Positions 8,979 to 22,569 of a stretch of DNA of 64,000 nt are shown one piece after another. The notes under the pieces were generated by a model. That model had not been told where the DNA came from. It searched no databases and saw nothing but the letters and a program-made list of their open reading frames with translations. The DNA comes from Cronobacter universalis NCTC 9529 (GTDB taxonomy: Bacteria; Pseudomonadota; Gammaproteobacteria; Enterobacterales; Enterobacteriaceae): positions 3,224,001-3,288,000 of the forward strand of contig NZ_CP012257.1 in assembly GCF_001277175.1 (NCBI RefSeq), given 5' to 3'. The position numbers and the translations under genes were made by a program. How positions within the stretch are numbered: position 1 is the stretch's first letter; every line of letters begins with the position of its first letter.

Positions 8979-10775
8979 ATGACCAAAAAAACGAGCGATT
9001 TTTTTGTAGAACGGCTGAAAGCGTGGGGCGTAACCCGCATTTACGGCTACCCCGGCGACGGCATTAACGGCGTACTGGGCGCGTTGCAGCGCGCCGACAA
9101 AGCCGGCGACGGCATTGAGTTTATTCAGGTGCGCCATGAAGAGATGGCGGCGTTTATGGCCTGCGCCCATGCGAAATTTACGGGCGAGCCGGGCGTCTGC
9201 CTCTCTACCGGCGGGCCGGGCGCCACGCATCTGTTGACCGGCCTGTATGACGCGCAGATGGACCATATGCCGGTTATCGCCATCGCAGGCCAGGCGGAAA
9301 CGACCGCCCGCGGCGCGACCTATCAGCAGGAACTGAATCTCGATCGCGTATTCAGCGATGTGGCGAGTTTTGTTCAGGAGGCGGCAACGCCCGCGCAGTT
9401 GCGTCATCTGGTGGATCGCGGCGTGAGGATCGCGAAAGCGAATAATGGCGTGACGGTGCTGATCCTGCCCAAAGATCTCCAGGATGAACCCTGGCAGGAG
9501 CCGCAGCACGCCCACGGCTTTACGCATTCCGGGCCGGGCTATCAGCGCCCGCATGTGATCCCTCATCAGTACGATCTTCAGCGCGCCGCGGATATTCTCA
9601 ACGACGGCAAAAAAGTCGCGATCCTGATAGGCGCTGGCGCGCGCGAAGCCGCGGTGGAAGTGGTACAGGCGGCGAACCTGCTCGGCGCGGGCGTGGCGAA
9701 AGCGCTGCTCGGCAAAGACGTGCTACCGGATGACGCGCCGTTTGTGACGGGCTGTATCGGCCTGCTGGGCACCGAGCCGTCATGGGATCTGATGCAGGGC
9801 TGCGATACGCTGCTGATGATTGGCACCGGCTTCCCGTGGACGGAATTCCTGCCGAAAGAAGGCCAGGCGCGGGCGGTGCAGATAGATCTGGACGCCTCAA
9901 TGCTCGGTCTGCGTTATCCGACAGAAGTGAATCTGCATGGTGATGCCGTGAGCACATTACAGGCGCTGCTTCCGCTGCTGAAGCGTAAAGAAGATCGTAG
10001 CTGGCAGGAGAAAATCGCGGTTTCCGTCAAAGCGTGGTGGGAGAAAATCGAAGAACGCGCGATGGCGAAAGCGACGCCCGTAAACCCGCAGCGCGTGGTG
10101 TGGGAGATGTCGCCATTACTGCCGGATAACGCAATCGTGACGTCTGACTCCGGCTCGTGCGCTAACTGGTTTGCGCGGGATTACCGGGTCAAACAGGGCC
10201 AGCGGGCGTCGCTCTCGGGCGGTCTTGCCTGTATGGGCGCCGCCGTACCTTATGCGATTGCCGCGAAATTTGCCTTCCCGGAAAAACCGGTGGTGGCGCT
10301 GGTCGGTGACGGAGCGATGCAGATGAATAATCTCGCGGAACTGATTACTATCCAGAAATACTGGCAGCGCTGGTCCGATCCGCGGTTGATCGTCTGCGTA
10401 TTCAATAACCAGGATCTGAATCAGGTGACGTGGGAACAGCGCATCATGGAAGGCAACCCGCGGTTTGCCGCCACGCAGGATGTGCCGGACGTGCCTTATG
10501 CGCAGTTTGCGGAATCGATCGGCCTGAAAGGAATTTACGTCGACTCGCCGGAAGCCCTTCAGGCCGCCTGGCAACAGGCGCTGGCGGCGGATCGTCCTGT
10601 CGTGCTCGAGGTGAAAACCGATCCGGAAGTGGCGCCGCTGCCGCCGCATATCAGTTTCGCCCAGGCAAAAGGATTTATGTCCTCTATGGCGAAAGGCGAT
10701 AAATCGGCCGGTAAAGTCATTGCGGATACCGCCCATCAGGTAATGAATACTGTCCTGCCGGGTAAAAAATCGTAA
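8979..10775 (+). CDS. Thiamine-diphosphate-dependent oxidase/decarboxylase, pyruvate oxidase-like
   Basis: This 598-residue member of the pyruvate oxidase/acetolactate synthase superfamily has three domains. The N-terminal Pyr domain holds the catalytic Glu54 (QVRHEEMAAF) and the GGPGATHLLTGLYDA loop. The central Rossmann-like domain (about 200-330) could bind FAD or a nucleotide. The C-terminal PP domain has the ThDP motif GDGAMQMNN followed ~25 residues later by FNN. It is not PoxB itself, because the C-terminal membrane-binding tail of PoxB is replaced by a Lys-rich one. Substrate is not predictable; pyruvate oxidation is the leading guess. It stands alone, ended by a strong terminator, and is absent from this position in E. 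coli. Confidence 0.82.
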   Translation: MTKKTSDFFVERLKAWGVTRIYGYPGDGINGVLGALQRADKAGDGIEFIQVRHEEMAAFMACAHAKFTGEPGVCLSTGGPGATHLLTGLYDAQMDHMPVIAIAGQAETTARGATYQQELNLDRVFSDVASFVQEAATPAQLRHLVDRGVRIAKANNGVTVLILPKDLQDEPWQEPQHAHGFTHSGPGYQRPHVIPHQYDLQRAADILNDGKKVAILIGAGAREAAVEVVQAANLLGAGVAKALLGKDVLPDDAPFVTGCIGLLGTEPSWDLMQGCDTLLMIGTGFPWTEFLPKEGQARAVQIDLDASMLGLRYPTEVNLHGDAVSTLQALLPLLKRKEDRSWQEKIAVSVKAWWEKIEERAMAKATPVNPQRVVWEMSPLLPDNAIVTSDSGSCANWFARDYRVKQGQRASLSGGLACMGAAVPYAIAAKFAFPEKPVVALVGDGAMQMNNLAELITIQKYWQRWSDPRLIVCVFNNQDLNQVTWEQRIMEGNPRFAATQDVPDVPYAQFAESIGLKGIYVDSPEALQAAWQQALAADRPVVLEVKTDPEVAPLPPHISFAQAKGFMSSMAKGDKSAGKVIADTAHQVMNTVLPGKKS

Positions 10776-10781
10776 CGCGTC

Positions 10782-10812
10782 GGCTCCTCAGGCAGACTGA
10801 GGAGCCCCTTTT
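10782..10812 (+). terminator. Rho-independent terminator of the ThDP oxidase gene
   Basis: A perfect 10-bp stem (GGCTCCTCAG / CTGAGGAGCC) with a 5-nt loop is followed by CCTTTT. The T-run exists only on the plus strand, so it serves the upstream oxidase gene and not the convergent regulator. Confidence 0.92.
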
Positions 10813-10815
10813 CGG

Positions 10816-11283
10816 CTATTTACGCAGTAACTTTTGCAGCCGCTGCTGCTGCCATTGTTCGATCCACCCGCGCAGTAAAAACAACCGCAACCCTTTTACT
10901 ATCAGTAACCCGCTCCAGATAAGCATTACCCATAATGACCAGTGACTTTCCGGCTCAGTAAAGCGGTTGAGCAGGTAAAGTCCGGTGCTAACCACAAGCG
11001 CGGTAGTCAAGCTGCGATAAAAGTGGCGCTCTGCATCCAGACGCCTGCGGGCGGTCAATACTGCGTCATCCAGCGGACCTGCAGCCTGAAGCGGCGTGCC
11101 CGTCAATTCTTCAACACGCGTTTCAAAAACAGCGGCCAGCGCGCTTAACGTTTCGAGTGAGGGCGGCTCGCCTTTTTCTATACGTTGAATAGTGCGAACG
11201 CTGACGGAGGAGAGTTCTGCCAGTTGTTCCTGAGACCATGCACGAGCGAGTCGAAGCGCGCGAATGCGGTTTTCAGTTTGCAT
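10816..11283 (-). CDS. XRE-family regulator with C-terminal two-helix membrane domain
   Basis: The 155-residue protein begins with an XRE/Cro-type helix-turn-helix (residues ~5-60: RALRLARAWSQEQLAEL, then SVSVRTIQRIEKG). A short linker leads to two hydrophobic helices (SLTTALVVSTGLYLL and SLWVMLIWSGLLIV) and a basic tail. This resembles the HTH plus 2TM architecture of membrane-anchored repressors. ATG 11283 is preceded by AAGAAGGTCACAGCT; the in-frame start at 11352 would add a non-conserved leader. It converges with the ThDP oxidase gene, but nothing in the sequence proves that it controls it. Confidence 0.8.
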   Translation of the reverse strand: MQTENRIRALRLARAWSQEQLAELSSVSVRTIQRIEKGEPPSLETLSALAAVFETRVEELTGTPLQAAGPLDDAVLTARRRLDAERHFYRSLTTALVVSTGLYLLNRFTEPESHWSLWVMLIWSGLLIVKGLRLFLLRGWIEQWQQQRLQKLLRK

Positions 11284-11708
11284 AGCTGTGACCTTCTTTA
11301 TGAGAAATGTGGCAGGTAGTATTGCGCTCTGCTGGTAAAACCACCACGACACTGACCTGACAGCGACCCGACAGTATGGCGACAGGCTGCTGGCACGGCT
11401 TTAGTGACTCTACAGAGAAGAATATGTCCTGCCTCCAGGTGGTAGCAAGATGCAGATTATCAGAGGTGGAGTTTAGAGTGTTGCCGGCCGGATGAGGGTT
11501 GCGATTTGCTCAGCAGCAGGGAGACCTGTATCAGAAGGCTTTTATCAGGCAGCGCCAGAAAATAAACATAATGGGAAGTGGTGGATTTGATGGCGGGTAT
11601 TGGTATTCTGCGCGGCCTTCTCGTCGGGGTATTACTGTGCAGCGCACATTCGAGCCTGATCGAGTTATTCTTGTCAGAAGGGCATTTAACAGCAGAGCAC
11701 AGATACAC
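11284..11708. other. Intergenic stretch between the XRE gene and the rRNA operon terminators
   Basis: About 425 bp contain no convincing gene. Short open frames exist here (for example 11578-11793), but they lack a good ribosome site and run into the rRNA terminators. The promoter of the XRE gene should lie at the left end. Confidence 0.6.
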
Positions 11709-11740
11709 AAAAAGCCCCCCGCTTACGTATGAGGCTTTTT
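11709..11740 (-). terminator. Second rRNA operon terminator
   Basis: A stem of AAAAAGCC with GGCTTTTT around a 16-nt loop gives a T-run on either strand. It lies 15 bp beyond the first terminator and acts as backup for the minus-strand rRNA transcript. Confidence 0.75.
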
Positions 11741-11754
11741 TACCCGCCCAAAAG

Positions 11755-11783
11755 CAAAAACCCCTCAGCGGCGCTGAGGGGTT
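11755..11783 (-). terminator. First rRNA operon terminator
   Basis: The perfect GC-rich stem AACCCCTCAGCG / CGCTGAGGGGTT with a minimal loop is followed on the minus strand by TTTTTG. It starts about 10 nt beyond the 5S gene and matches the rrn terminators of enterobacteria. Confidence 0.93.
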
Positions 11784-11792
11784 CTTTATTTG

Positions 11793-11912
11793 ATGCCTGG
11801 CAGTTCCCTACTCTCGCATGGGGAGGCCCCACACTACCATCGGCGCTACGGCGTTTCACTTCTGAGTTCGGCATGGGGTCAGGTGGGACCACCGCGCTAC
11901 AGCCGCCAGGCA
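11793..11912 (-). rRNA. rrf: 5S ribosomal RNA
   Basis: The 120-nt gene begins TGCCTGGCGGC (minus strand), ends CTGCCAGGCAT and contains the conserved CCGAACTCAGAAGTGAAACG block. It is the last gene of the operon, with an 89-bp spacer after the 23S gene. Confidence 0.97.
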
Positions 11913-12001
11913 AATTCTGTCCGTCCACCGCTTTCGCCATGAACGTTTATCCGTCACAAGCTGAATGTCTCTCTCAACACGCCAGACTTCTTTGGCGTTG
12001 T

Positions 12002-14903
<2,902 letters not shown>

Positions 14904-15019
14904 TCACAACCCGAAGAAGTCTTCGCGCTGCGAGTTTGAGAGACTCTGACACACCGCGCATTCCTTATTACGGAAGAATGCAACAGCGTGTCTGTTTCAA
15001 TTTTCAGCTTGTTCCGGAT

Positions 15020-15031
15020 TGTTAAAGAGCA
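15020..15031 (-). promoter_or_regulatory. boxA antitermination site in the rRNA spacer
   Basis: The minus strand reads TGCTCTTTAACA, the rRNA boxA element that recruits NusB/NusE. It lies between the tRNA-Glu and 23S genes. Confidence 0.8.
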
Positions 15032-15104
15032 AATATCTCAAACGTGACTTTACAGTCAGTTTTGAGATATTAATCGGTAACGCCTTTCACTCATTACCAG
15101 CAGG

Positions 15105-15180
15105 TGGCGTCCCTTAGGGGATTCGAACCCCTGTTACCGCCGTGAAAGGGCGGTGTCCTGGGCCTCTAGACGAAAGGGAC
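15105..15180 (-). tRNA. gltW: tRNA-Glu (anticodon UUC)
   Basis: The 76-nt gene sits in the 16S-23S spacer. The minus strand starts GTCCCTTTCGTCTAGAGG, carries anticodon TTC in CGCCCTTTCACGG, the T-loop GTTCGAATC, and an encoded CCA end. A single tRNA-Glu spacer makes this an rrnG-type operon, fitting its place beside clpB. Confidence 0.97.
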
Positions 15181-15259
15181 TTCGCTTTCGCAGACAACCC
15201 TGCTTCTTTACTTTCTATCAGACAATCTGTGTGAGCACTACGAGGTTGTATCTTTCAGG

Positions 15260-16802
<1,543 letters not shown>

Positions 16803-16940
16803 AAAGTCTGATGCTCAAAGAATTAAACTGTTAGTTCGTAATGAATTAACTGTTGTTCACTTGAGACTTGATATTCGTTTATCGTCCGTAGACGTTAAGA
16901 TATCAGTGCCCCGAGTGCCCACACAGATTGTCTGATAAAT

Positions 16941-16951
16941 TGTTAAAGAGC
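16941..16951 (-). promoter_or_regulatory. Leader boxA antitermination site of the rRNA operon
   Basis: The minus strand reads GCTCTTTAACA between promoter P2 and the 16S gene, the usual place of the leader boxA that forms the antitermination complex. Confidence 0.8.
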
Positions 16952-16991
16952 GGTGCGACGCGGCGTTCAGCCTGCTGTCGCGAGGTGGCGT

Positions 16992-17019
16992 ATATTACGC
17001 TTTCCTCTTTCAGAGTCAA
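16992..17019 (-). promoter_or_regulatory. rRNA promoter P2
   Basis: On the minus strand, -35 TTGACT (17014-17019) and -10 TAATAT (16992-16997) are separated by 16 bp. The spacing and location downstream of P1 are those of enterobacterial rrn P2. Confidence 0.85.
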
Positions 17020-17089
17020 GCGTTTATTTTCGCTTTCGTCTGCCTGACGGGCCGGCTCGTTCGCCGTTGTGCCGTGTCAGTGGAGGCGC

Positions 17090-17117
17090 ATTATAGGGAG
17101 TTCTTTGCGCCTGACAA
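17090..17117 (-). promoter_or_regulatory. rRNA promoter P1 with UP element
   Basis: On the minus strand, -35 TTGTCA (17112-17117) and -10 TATAAT (17090-17095) have a 16-bp spacer, followed by a GC-rich discriminator GCGCC typical of stringently controlled rrn P1. The A/T-rich UP element (AAAGTTTTTTGAAATT) lies just upstream at about 17122-17140. Fis sites would be expected further upstream, in the region shared with the clpB terminator. Confidence 0.9.
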
Positions 17118-17200
17118 CCCCTAATTTCAAAAAACTTTCTGACCGTTCACTTTCCAGGCAATACGCCTGAAGAACAGCCATCATTGCCTGGTTTATAAAC

Positions 17201-17228
17201 AAAAACGAGCCCCGAAGGGCCCGTTTTT
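17201..17228 (-). terminator. Terminator after clpB
   Basis: An inverted repeat of ACGAGCCC and GGGCCCGT around TTCG is flanked by A and T runs, so it is bidirectional. It separates clpB from the rRNA promoters that follow on the same strand. Confidence 0.88.
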
Positions 17229-17241
17229 CATTTTTTGCGAG

Positions 17242-19815
17242 TTACTGCACAGCGACGATACGATCGTCACGCACGATAAGCTCAATAGTTTTTCCGGGCA
17301 CCAGCTCTCCGGAGAGGATTTGCTGCGCCAGCGGGTTTTCAATCTGCTGCTGAATGGCGCGTTTCAGCGGACGCGCGCCGTAAACCGGGTCGTAGCCGTT
17401 CTCGCCAAGCAACTGCAGAGCGTCGTCTGAGATATGCACCGCATAACCGCGGTCTTCCAGACGCTGGTAGAGCCGCTGCAACTGGATCTGCGCAATAGAA
17501 GCAATGTGTTGCTGCCCTAACGGATGGAACACCACTACTTCATCAATACGGTTGATGAATTCAGGACGGAAGCTCTGCCCGACCACGCCCATCACCAGTT
17601 CTTTCATGCTCGCGTAGTCCAGCGCGCCAAAACGTTCCTGAATCAGATCGGAACCGAGGTTAGACGTCATGATGACCACAGTATTGCGGAAATCGACCGT
17701 TCTGCCTTGTCCATCAGTCAGTCGTCCATCGTCCAGCACCTGCAACAGGATGTTGAAGACATCCGGATGCGCTTTTTCCACTTCATCCAGCAGGATGACG
17801 GAATAAGGGCGACGGCGAACCGCTTCAGTCAGGTAACCGCCCTCTTCATAACCGACATATCCCGGAGGGGCGCCCACCAGACGCGACACCGAGTGTTTTT
17901 CCATAAACTCGGACATATCGATACGCACCATCGCATCGTCGCTGTCGAACATAAAGTTAGCCAGCGCTTTGCAGAGCTCGGTTTTACCTACGCCAGTCGG
18001 CCCGAGGAACAGGAACGACCCAATCGGTCGGTTCGGGTCGGAAAGCCCTGCGCGGCTGCGGCGAATCGCATTCGACACCGCTTCGACCGCCTCATCCTGG
18101 CCAATGACACGCTGATGCAGATCCTGCTCCATACGCAGAAGCTTATCGCGCTCGCTCTCCAGCATGCGGGAGACCGGAATACCGGTCCAGCGCGCCAGCA
18201 CCTCGGCGATTTCCGCGTCGGTCACTTTATTACGCAGCAATCGCATCGTTTTGCCTTCCGACTGCGTGGCGGCGGCGAGCTGTTTCTCAAGCTCAGGGAT
18301 TTTGCCGTACTGCAGTTCAGACATCCGCGCCAGGTCACCCACGCGGCGCGCCTGTTCGATGGCGATTTTCGCCTGCTCAAGCTCTGCTTTAATAGTCTGC
18401 GTACCGGAGAGTGACGCTTTTTCCGCTTTCCACTCTTCTTCCAGCTCAGAATACTGGCGCTCTTTGTCCGACAGCTCATCGTTGAGCATATCGAGGCGTT
18501 TTTTACTGGCTTCGTCAGACTCTTTTTTCAGCGCCTGCTGTTCCAGCTTGAGCTGAATAATGCGTCGGTCGAGGCGGTCGAGCTCTTCCGGCTTCGAGTC
18601 AATCTGCATACGAATGCTGGACGCGGCTTCATCGATAAGGTCGATGGCTTTATCCGGCAGTTGCCGGTCGGCAATATAACGGTGCGACAGCGTCGCCGCC
18701 GCGACAATCGCCGGGTCGGTTATCTGCACATGGTGGTGCAGCTCATAGCGCTCTTTCAGGCCGCGCAGAATCGCGATGGTATCTTCCACCGACGGCTGGG
18801 CTACGAATACTTTCTGGAAACGGCGCTCCAGCGCGGCGTCTTTTTCAATATACTGGCGATATTCATCAAGCGTCGTGGCGCCCACGCAGTGCAGTTCGCC
18901 GCGCGCCAGCGCCGGTTTAAGCATGTTGCCCGCATCCATCGCGCCATCGGCTTTACCCGCGCCGACCATGGTATGCAGCTCATCGATAAACAGGATGACG
19001 TTGCCTTCCTGTTTTGAGAGATCATTCAGCACGCCTTTCAGACGTTCTTCGAATTCGCCGCGGTATTTCGCGCCGGCCACCAGCGCGCCCATATCCAGCG
19101 CCAGCACCCGGCGCCCTTTCAGGCCTTCCGGCACTTCGCCGTTAACGATACGCTGCGCCAGCCCTTCGACTATCGCGGTTTTACCGACGCCAGGCTCACC
19201 AATCAGTACCGGGTTGTTTTTGGTACGACGTTGCAGCACCTGAATCGTACGACGGATTTCTTCATCACGGCCAATGACCGGATCGAGCTTGCCCTGTTCG
19301 GCACGCTCGGTTAGATCGACGGTATATTTTTTCAGTGCCTGCCGCTGATCTTCGGCCCCCTGATCGTTCACGGTTTCGCCTCCGCGCATATTTTCAATCG
19401 CTTGTGTGACATTCGCGGTCGTAGCGCCCGCGGCTTTGAGTAAATCCGCAAGCGTGCCGCGCGACTCCAGCGCCGCCAGCACAAACAGCTCTGAAGAAAT
19501 AAAATTGTCGCCCCGTTTCTGCGCCAGCTTGTCGCAGAGATTCAGCGCGCGCACCAGATCCTGAGACGGCTGAACGTCGCCGCCGGTGCCTTCCACCTGC
19601 GGCAGGCGGCTCAGCGCCTGATCGAGATCGGTGCGTAACTTCCCGGCATTAACGCCTGCGGATGTCAGTAACGGGCGAACGGAACCGCCTTCCTGATTTA
19701 GCAGGGCGCTCATGAGGTGAAGGGGTTCGATAAACTGGTTGTCGTGACCCAGTGCGAGAGACTGGGCATCGGCGAGAGCAAGCTGGAATTTATTGGTAAG
19801 ACGATCCAGACGCAT
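17242..19815 (-). CDS. clpB: ClpB disaggregase (Hsp100 AAA+ ATPase)
   Basis: ClpB is a hexameric cytoplasmic ATPase that rescues aggregated proteins together with DnaK-DnaJ-GrpE. The 857-residue protein has the Clp N domain (1-~148), first AAA+ domain with Walker A GEPGVGKT near residue 206, the long coiled-coil M domain (~410-520) that contacts DnaK, and second AAA+ domain with GPTGVGKT near 605. The pore-loop motif YRGEF is present. It lacks the ClpP-binding IGL loop, as expected of ClpB. ATG 19815 follows GGGAGGAGTT and gives the E. coli start [11 protein letters not shown] sigma-32 promoter precedes the gene. An internal GTG start for the short ClpB form is known in the family. Confidence 0.98.
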   Translation of the reverse strand: MRLDRLTNKFQLALADAQSLALGHDNQFIEPLHLMSALLNQEGGSVRPLLTSAGVNAGKLRTDLDQALSRLPQVEGTGGDVQPSQDLVRALNLCDKLAQKRGDNFISSELFVLAALESRGTLADLLKAAGATTANVTQAIENMRGGETVNDQGAEDQRQALKKYTVDLTERAEQGKLDPVIGRDEEIRRTIQVLQRRTKNNPVLIGEPGVGKTAIVEGLAQRIVNGEVPEGLKGRRVLALDMGALVAGAKYRGEFEERLKGVLNDLSKQEGNVILFIDELHTMVGAGKADGAMDAGNMLKPALARGELHCVGATTLDEYRQYIEKDAALERRFQKVFVAQPSVEDTIAILRGLKERYELHHHVQITDPAIVAAATLSHRYIADRQLPDKAIDLIDEAASSIRMQIDSKPEELDRLDRRIIQLKLEQQALKKESDEASKKRLDMLNDELSDKERQYSELEEEWKAEKASLSGTQTIKAELEQAKIAIEQARRVGDLARMSELQYGKIPELEKQLAAATQSEGKTMRLLRNKVTDAEIAEVLARWTGIPVSRMLESERDKLLRMEQDLHQRVIGQDEAVEAVSNAIRRSRAGLSDPNRPIGSFLFLGPTGVGKTELCKALANFMFDSDDAMVRIDMSEFMEKHSVSRLVGAPPGYVGYEEGGYLTEAVRRRPYSVILLDEVEKAHPDVFNILLQVLDDGRLTDGQGRTVDFRNTVVIMTSNLGSDLIQERFGALDYASMKELVMGVVGQSFRPEFINRIDEVVVFHPLGQQHIASIAQIQLQRLYQRLEDRGYAVHISDDALQLLGENGYDPVYGARPLKRAIQQQIENPLAQQILSGELVPGKTIELIVRDDRIVAVQ

Positions 19816-19852
19816 AACTCCTCCCATAACAGGTCAAAATTGCTACTGGAGA

Positions 19853-19882
19853 TTAAATGAGGTCATCCCTCAATTATTCAAG
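19853..19882 (-). promoter_or_regulatory. Sigma-32 heat-shock promoter of clpB
   Basis: On the minus strand, -35 CTTGAA (19877-19882), a 14-bp spacer and -10 CCTCATTTAA (19853-19862) match the sigma-32 consensus. The element sits about 40 bp upstream of the clpB start. Confidence 0.88.
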
Positions 19883-19944
19883 GTTAATGGCCTGAAATAT
19901 GTGGAGCGTCAGTTATCCGTACCGGATCGTCTTGATTCAATAGG

Positions 19945-20673
19945 TTATATCAGCCAAATGAAACTTGCCAGACGACCTGTCGTTCTGTCGCGGCGATACG
20001 AGAAAAAATCGTGGCTTTCGCTGTAGGTGCAGCGCTCACCGCCATAAACAGTGGTTACGCCCATCTTCGCGAGACGCTGGCGCGCCAGAAGATAGATATC
20101 GGCGAAATATTTCTCGCGGTGCGGGCGAAAAGCGGCCGCAGCGGCCGGGTCTTTAGCGATAAACGCCTCGCGCACTTCCGGACCGACTTCAAAAGCCTGC
20201 GGGCCAATCGCCGGGCCAAGCCAGGCCTGGATGGTGGCGGGCGGCGCGCGAAAACAGGCGACGGTCTCTTCGAGCACGCCTTCGCACAGCCCGCGCCAGC
20301 CTGCGTGCGCCGCCGCCACTTCCGTGCCGGACGCCTCGCAAAGCAGCACCGGCAGGCAGTCGGCGGTCATCACCGCGCAGACCGTTCCCCGCTCACGGGT
20401 ATAAGAGGCATCCGCGCGCTTAGACGCATAGGGCCCGCCATCGAGATGAAGGACATCTTTGCCGTGAACCTGCTCAAGCCAGACGGGCGCGGAAGGAAAC
20501 GTCGCCGCCTGATAAAAGCGCCGACGGTTCTCTTCGACATGTTCCGGATTATCCCCGCAGTGCGCGCCCAGATTTAACGCGTCATAAGGCGGCAGGCTGA
20601 CGCCGCCGTGGCGGGTTGAGCTACAGGCCGCGACGCCCGAAGGCAGCGGCCACTGCGGAGTAATCAGTTTCAT
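19945..20673 (-). CDS. pgeF: Multicopper polyphenol oxidase-family protein PgeF/YfiH
   Basis: This 242-residue protein belongs to the YfiH/LACC1 family. Members have been described as peptidoglycan editing factors, and related proteins as purine nucleoside phosphorylases or laccase-like oxidases. The metal-site motifs are visible: WLEQVHG, CAVMTADCLPVLLC, AAHAGWRGL and WLGPAIG. There is no signal peptide, so it is cytoplasmic. Its ATG overlaps the rluD stop (ATGA, 20670-20673), so the two are translationally coupled. clpB follows with its own heat-shock promoter. Confidence 0.92.
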   Translation of the reverse strand: MKLITPQWPLPSGVAACSSTRHGGVSLPPYDALNLGAHCGDNPEHVEENRRRFYQAATFPSAPVWLEQVHGKDVLHLDGGPYASKRADASYTRERGTVCAVMTADCLPVLLCEASGTEVAAAHAGWRGLCEGVLEETVACFRAPPATIQAWLGPAIGPQAFEVGPEVREAFIAKDPAAAAAFRPHREKYFADIYLLARQRLAKMGVTTVYGGERCTYSESHDFFSYRRDRTTGRLASFIWLI

Positions 20674-21650
20674 AACCAGTCCACGTCGTCTTTATGGGCT
20701 TCAAAATCAGCGCGCAGCGCGTCGATAAGATCGACCATATCCTGCGGAATAGGCGCATGCCACTCCATCAGAATGCCGCTAACAGGATGGTAGAGGCGCA
20801 GCATCGTCGCATGCAGCGCCTGGCGATCGAACTTACGCAGCGCCTGAATGAATGCTTCACTCGCGCCTTTCGGCGGGCGCGGACGGCCGCCATACAGTTG
20901 ATCGCCCACCAGCGGATGGGTGATGTGCGCCATGTGTACGCGGATCTGGTGCGTACGGCCGGTTTCCAGACGCAAACGCAGGCGGGTGTGAATCCGAAAA
21001 TGCTCCATGATGCGGTAGTGCGTCACCGCCGGTTTACCCATCGGATGCACCGACATATGGGTGCGTTTGGTCGGATGGCGGCTGATAGGCTCGCTGACCG
21101 TACCGCCCGCCGTCATATGACCGATCGCCACCGCCTCATACTCGCGGGTAATTTCGCGCAGCTGCAGCGCTTCGACCAGGCGCGTCTGCGCCGGGACAGT
21201 TTTCGCCACAACCATCAGGCCGGTCGTGTCTTTATCCAGACGATGCACAATGCCCGCACGCGGAACATCGACGATAGGCGGGTAATAGTGCAGCAGCGCG
21301 TTCAGTACGGTGCCGTCCGGGTTGCCGGCGCCCGGATGAACCACCAGATCGCGCGGCTTGTTGATAACCAGAATATCGTCATCTTCATAGACGATATCGA
21401 GCGGGATATCCTGCGGCTCGAAGCGCGCTTCTTCTTCGATTTCAGCATTGATGGCGACACGTTCCCCACCCAACACTTTCTCTTTCGGCGTATCGCACAT
21501 CTGGCCGTTTACCAGCACGCGCTGGTCGAGGATCCATTCTTTTATGCGTGAACGTGAATAATCCGGGAACAATTCGGCCAAAGCCTGATCTAAGCGTTGA
21601 CCGAGCTGTGACTCGGACACCGTTGCGGTGAGTTGTACTCGTTGTGCCAT
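20670..21650 (-). CDS. rluD: 23S rRNA pseudouridine(1911/1915/1917) synthase
   Basis: RluD isomerises three uridines in helix 69 of 23S rRNA, which helps subunit joining. The 326-residue protein has an N-terminal S4 RNA-binding domain (about 18-80) and a RluA-type catalytic domain. The catalytic Asp lies in HRLDKDTTGLMVVAK at about residue 140, followed by the conserved LETGRTHQIRVH. The start MAQRVQLTAT matches E. coli. It is divergent from bamD and in an operon with pgeF. Confidence 0.97.
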   Translation of the reverse strand: MAQRVQLTATVSESQLGQRLDQALAELFPDYSRSRIKEWILDQRVLVNGQMCDTPKEKVLGGERVAINAEIEEEARFEPQDIPLDIVYEDDDILVINKPRDLVVHPGAGNPDGTVLNALLHYYPPIVDVPRAGIVHRLDKDTTGLMVVAKTVPAQTRLVEALQLREITREYEAVAIGHMTAGGTVSEPISRHPTKRTHMSVHPMGKPAVTHYRIMEHFRIHTRLRLRLETGRTHQIRVHMAHITHPLVGDQLYGGRPRPPKGASEAFIQALRKFDRQALHATMLRLYHPVSGILMEWHAPIPQDMVDLIDALRADFEAHKDDVDWL

Positions 21651-21779
21651 ATACAGCTTCTTCGTTAACGTTGGGTTTTACGGCTTTGCCGTTTAATATA
21701 GTGTGCTATTGTAGCTGGTCTTAATCGGGAGCTGGAACAGTGAAACTCCCGCATAACATCTGAGGAAAGTCAAAACGTC

Positions 21780-22517
21780 ATGACGCGCATGAAATATCTG
21801 GTGGCAGCCGCCACGTTGAGCCTGGCTTTGGCGGGCTGCTCCGGTTCTAAGGAAGAGGTGCCCGATAATCCGCCTTCAGAGATCTACGCGACTGCGCAGC
21901 AAAAGCTGCAGGACGGTAACTGGAAAGCGGCAATAACGCAACTGGAAGCGTTAGATAACCGTTATCCGTTTGGCCCTTATTCTCAGCAGGTACAGCTGGA
22001 TCTGATCTACGCCTATTATAAAAATGCCGATCTGCCGCTGGCCCAGGCCGCTATTGACCGCTTTATTCGCCTTAACCCGACTCACCCGAACATCGACTAC
22101 GTGATCTACATGCGCGGCCTGACCAATATGGCGCTGGATGACAGCGCGCTCCAGGGCTTCTTCGGCGTCGATCGCAGCGACCGCGATCCGCAGCATGCGC
22201 GCGACGCGTTCCGCGACTTCTCGAAACTGGTTCGCGGCTATCCGCAGAGCCAGTATGCCACCGACGCCACTAAGCGTCTGGTCTATCTGAAAGATCGTCT
22301 GTCGAAATATGAGCTTTCCGTTGCGCAATACTACACCAAACGCGGCGCGTGGGTGGCGGTAGTGAACCGTGTTGACGGTATGCTGCGTGATTATCCGGAT
22401 ACCCAGGCGACCCACGAAGGGCTGGGCCTGATGGAAAACGCCTATCGCGAGCTGCAGCTCAATGCGCAGGCGGATAAAGTGGCGAAAATTATCGCCGCGA
22501 ACAACACCGGCTCCTGA
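21780..22517 (+). CDS. bamD: Outer-membrane assembly lipoprotein BamD
   Basis: BamD (YfiO) is the essential lipoprotein of the BAM complex that inserts beta-barrels into the outer membrane. It binds substrate C-termini and links BamA to BamCE. The 245-residue precursor has a signal peptide ending in LAGC with lipidated Cys20. The mature part is built of TPR repeats (for example [19 protein letters not shown] and [19 protein letters not shown]). ATG 21780 follows GAGGAAAGTC. A bidirectional terminator follows. bamE, a second subunit gene of the same machine, lies at 40.8 kb. Confidence 0.98.
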   Translation: MTRMKYLVAAATLSLALAGCSGSKEEVPDNPPSEIYATAQQKLQDGNWKAAITQLEALDNRYPFGPYSQQVQLDLIYAYYKNADLPLAQAAIDRFIRLNPTHPNIDYVIYMRGLTNMALDDSALQGFFGVDRSDRDPQHARDAFRDFSKLVRGYPQSQYATDATKRLVYLKDRLSKYELSVAQYYTKRGAWVAVVNRVDGMLRDYPDTQATHEGLGLMENAYRELQLNAQADKVAKIIAANNTGS

Positions 22518-22532
22518 GCTTCGCTTTAGCGT

Positions 22533-22562
22533 AAAAAGCCAGCCCACCGGGCTGGCTTTTTT
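22533..22562. terminator. Bidirectional terminator between bamD and the LprI-like gene
   Basis: AAAAAGCCAGCCC and GGGCTGGCTTTTTT flank a 3-nt loop. T-runs on both strands fit its position between two convergent genes. Confidence 0.93.
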
Positions 22563-22569
22563 ATGGGCG

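Noticed and set aside
11578..11793. A short plus-strand frame with a hydrophobic start (about 71 codons)
   Set aside because: It runs through both rRNA terminators, ends at the 5S gene, and lacks a clear ribosome site or homologue.
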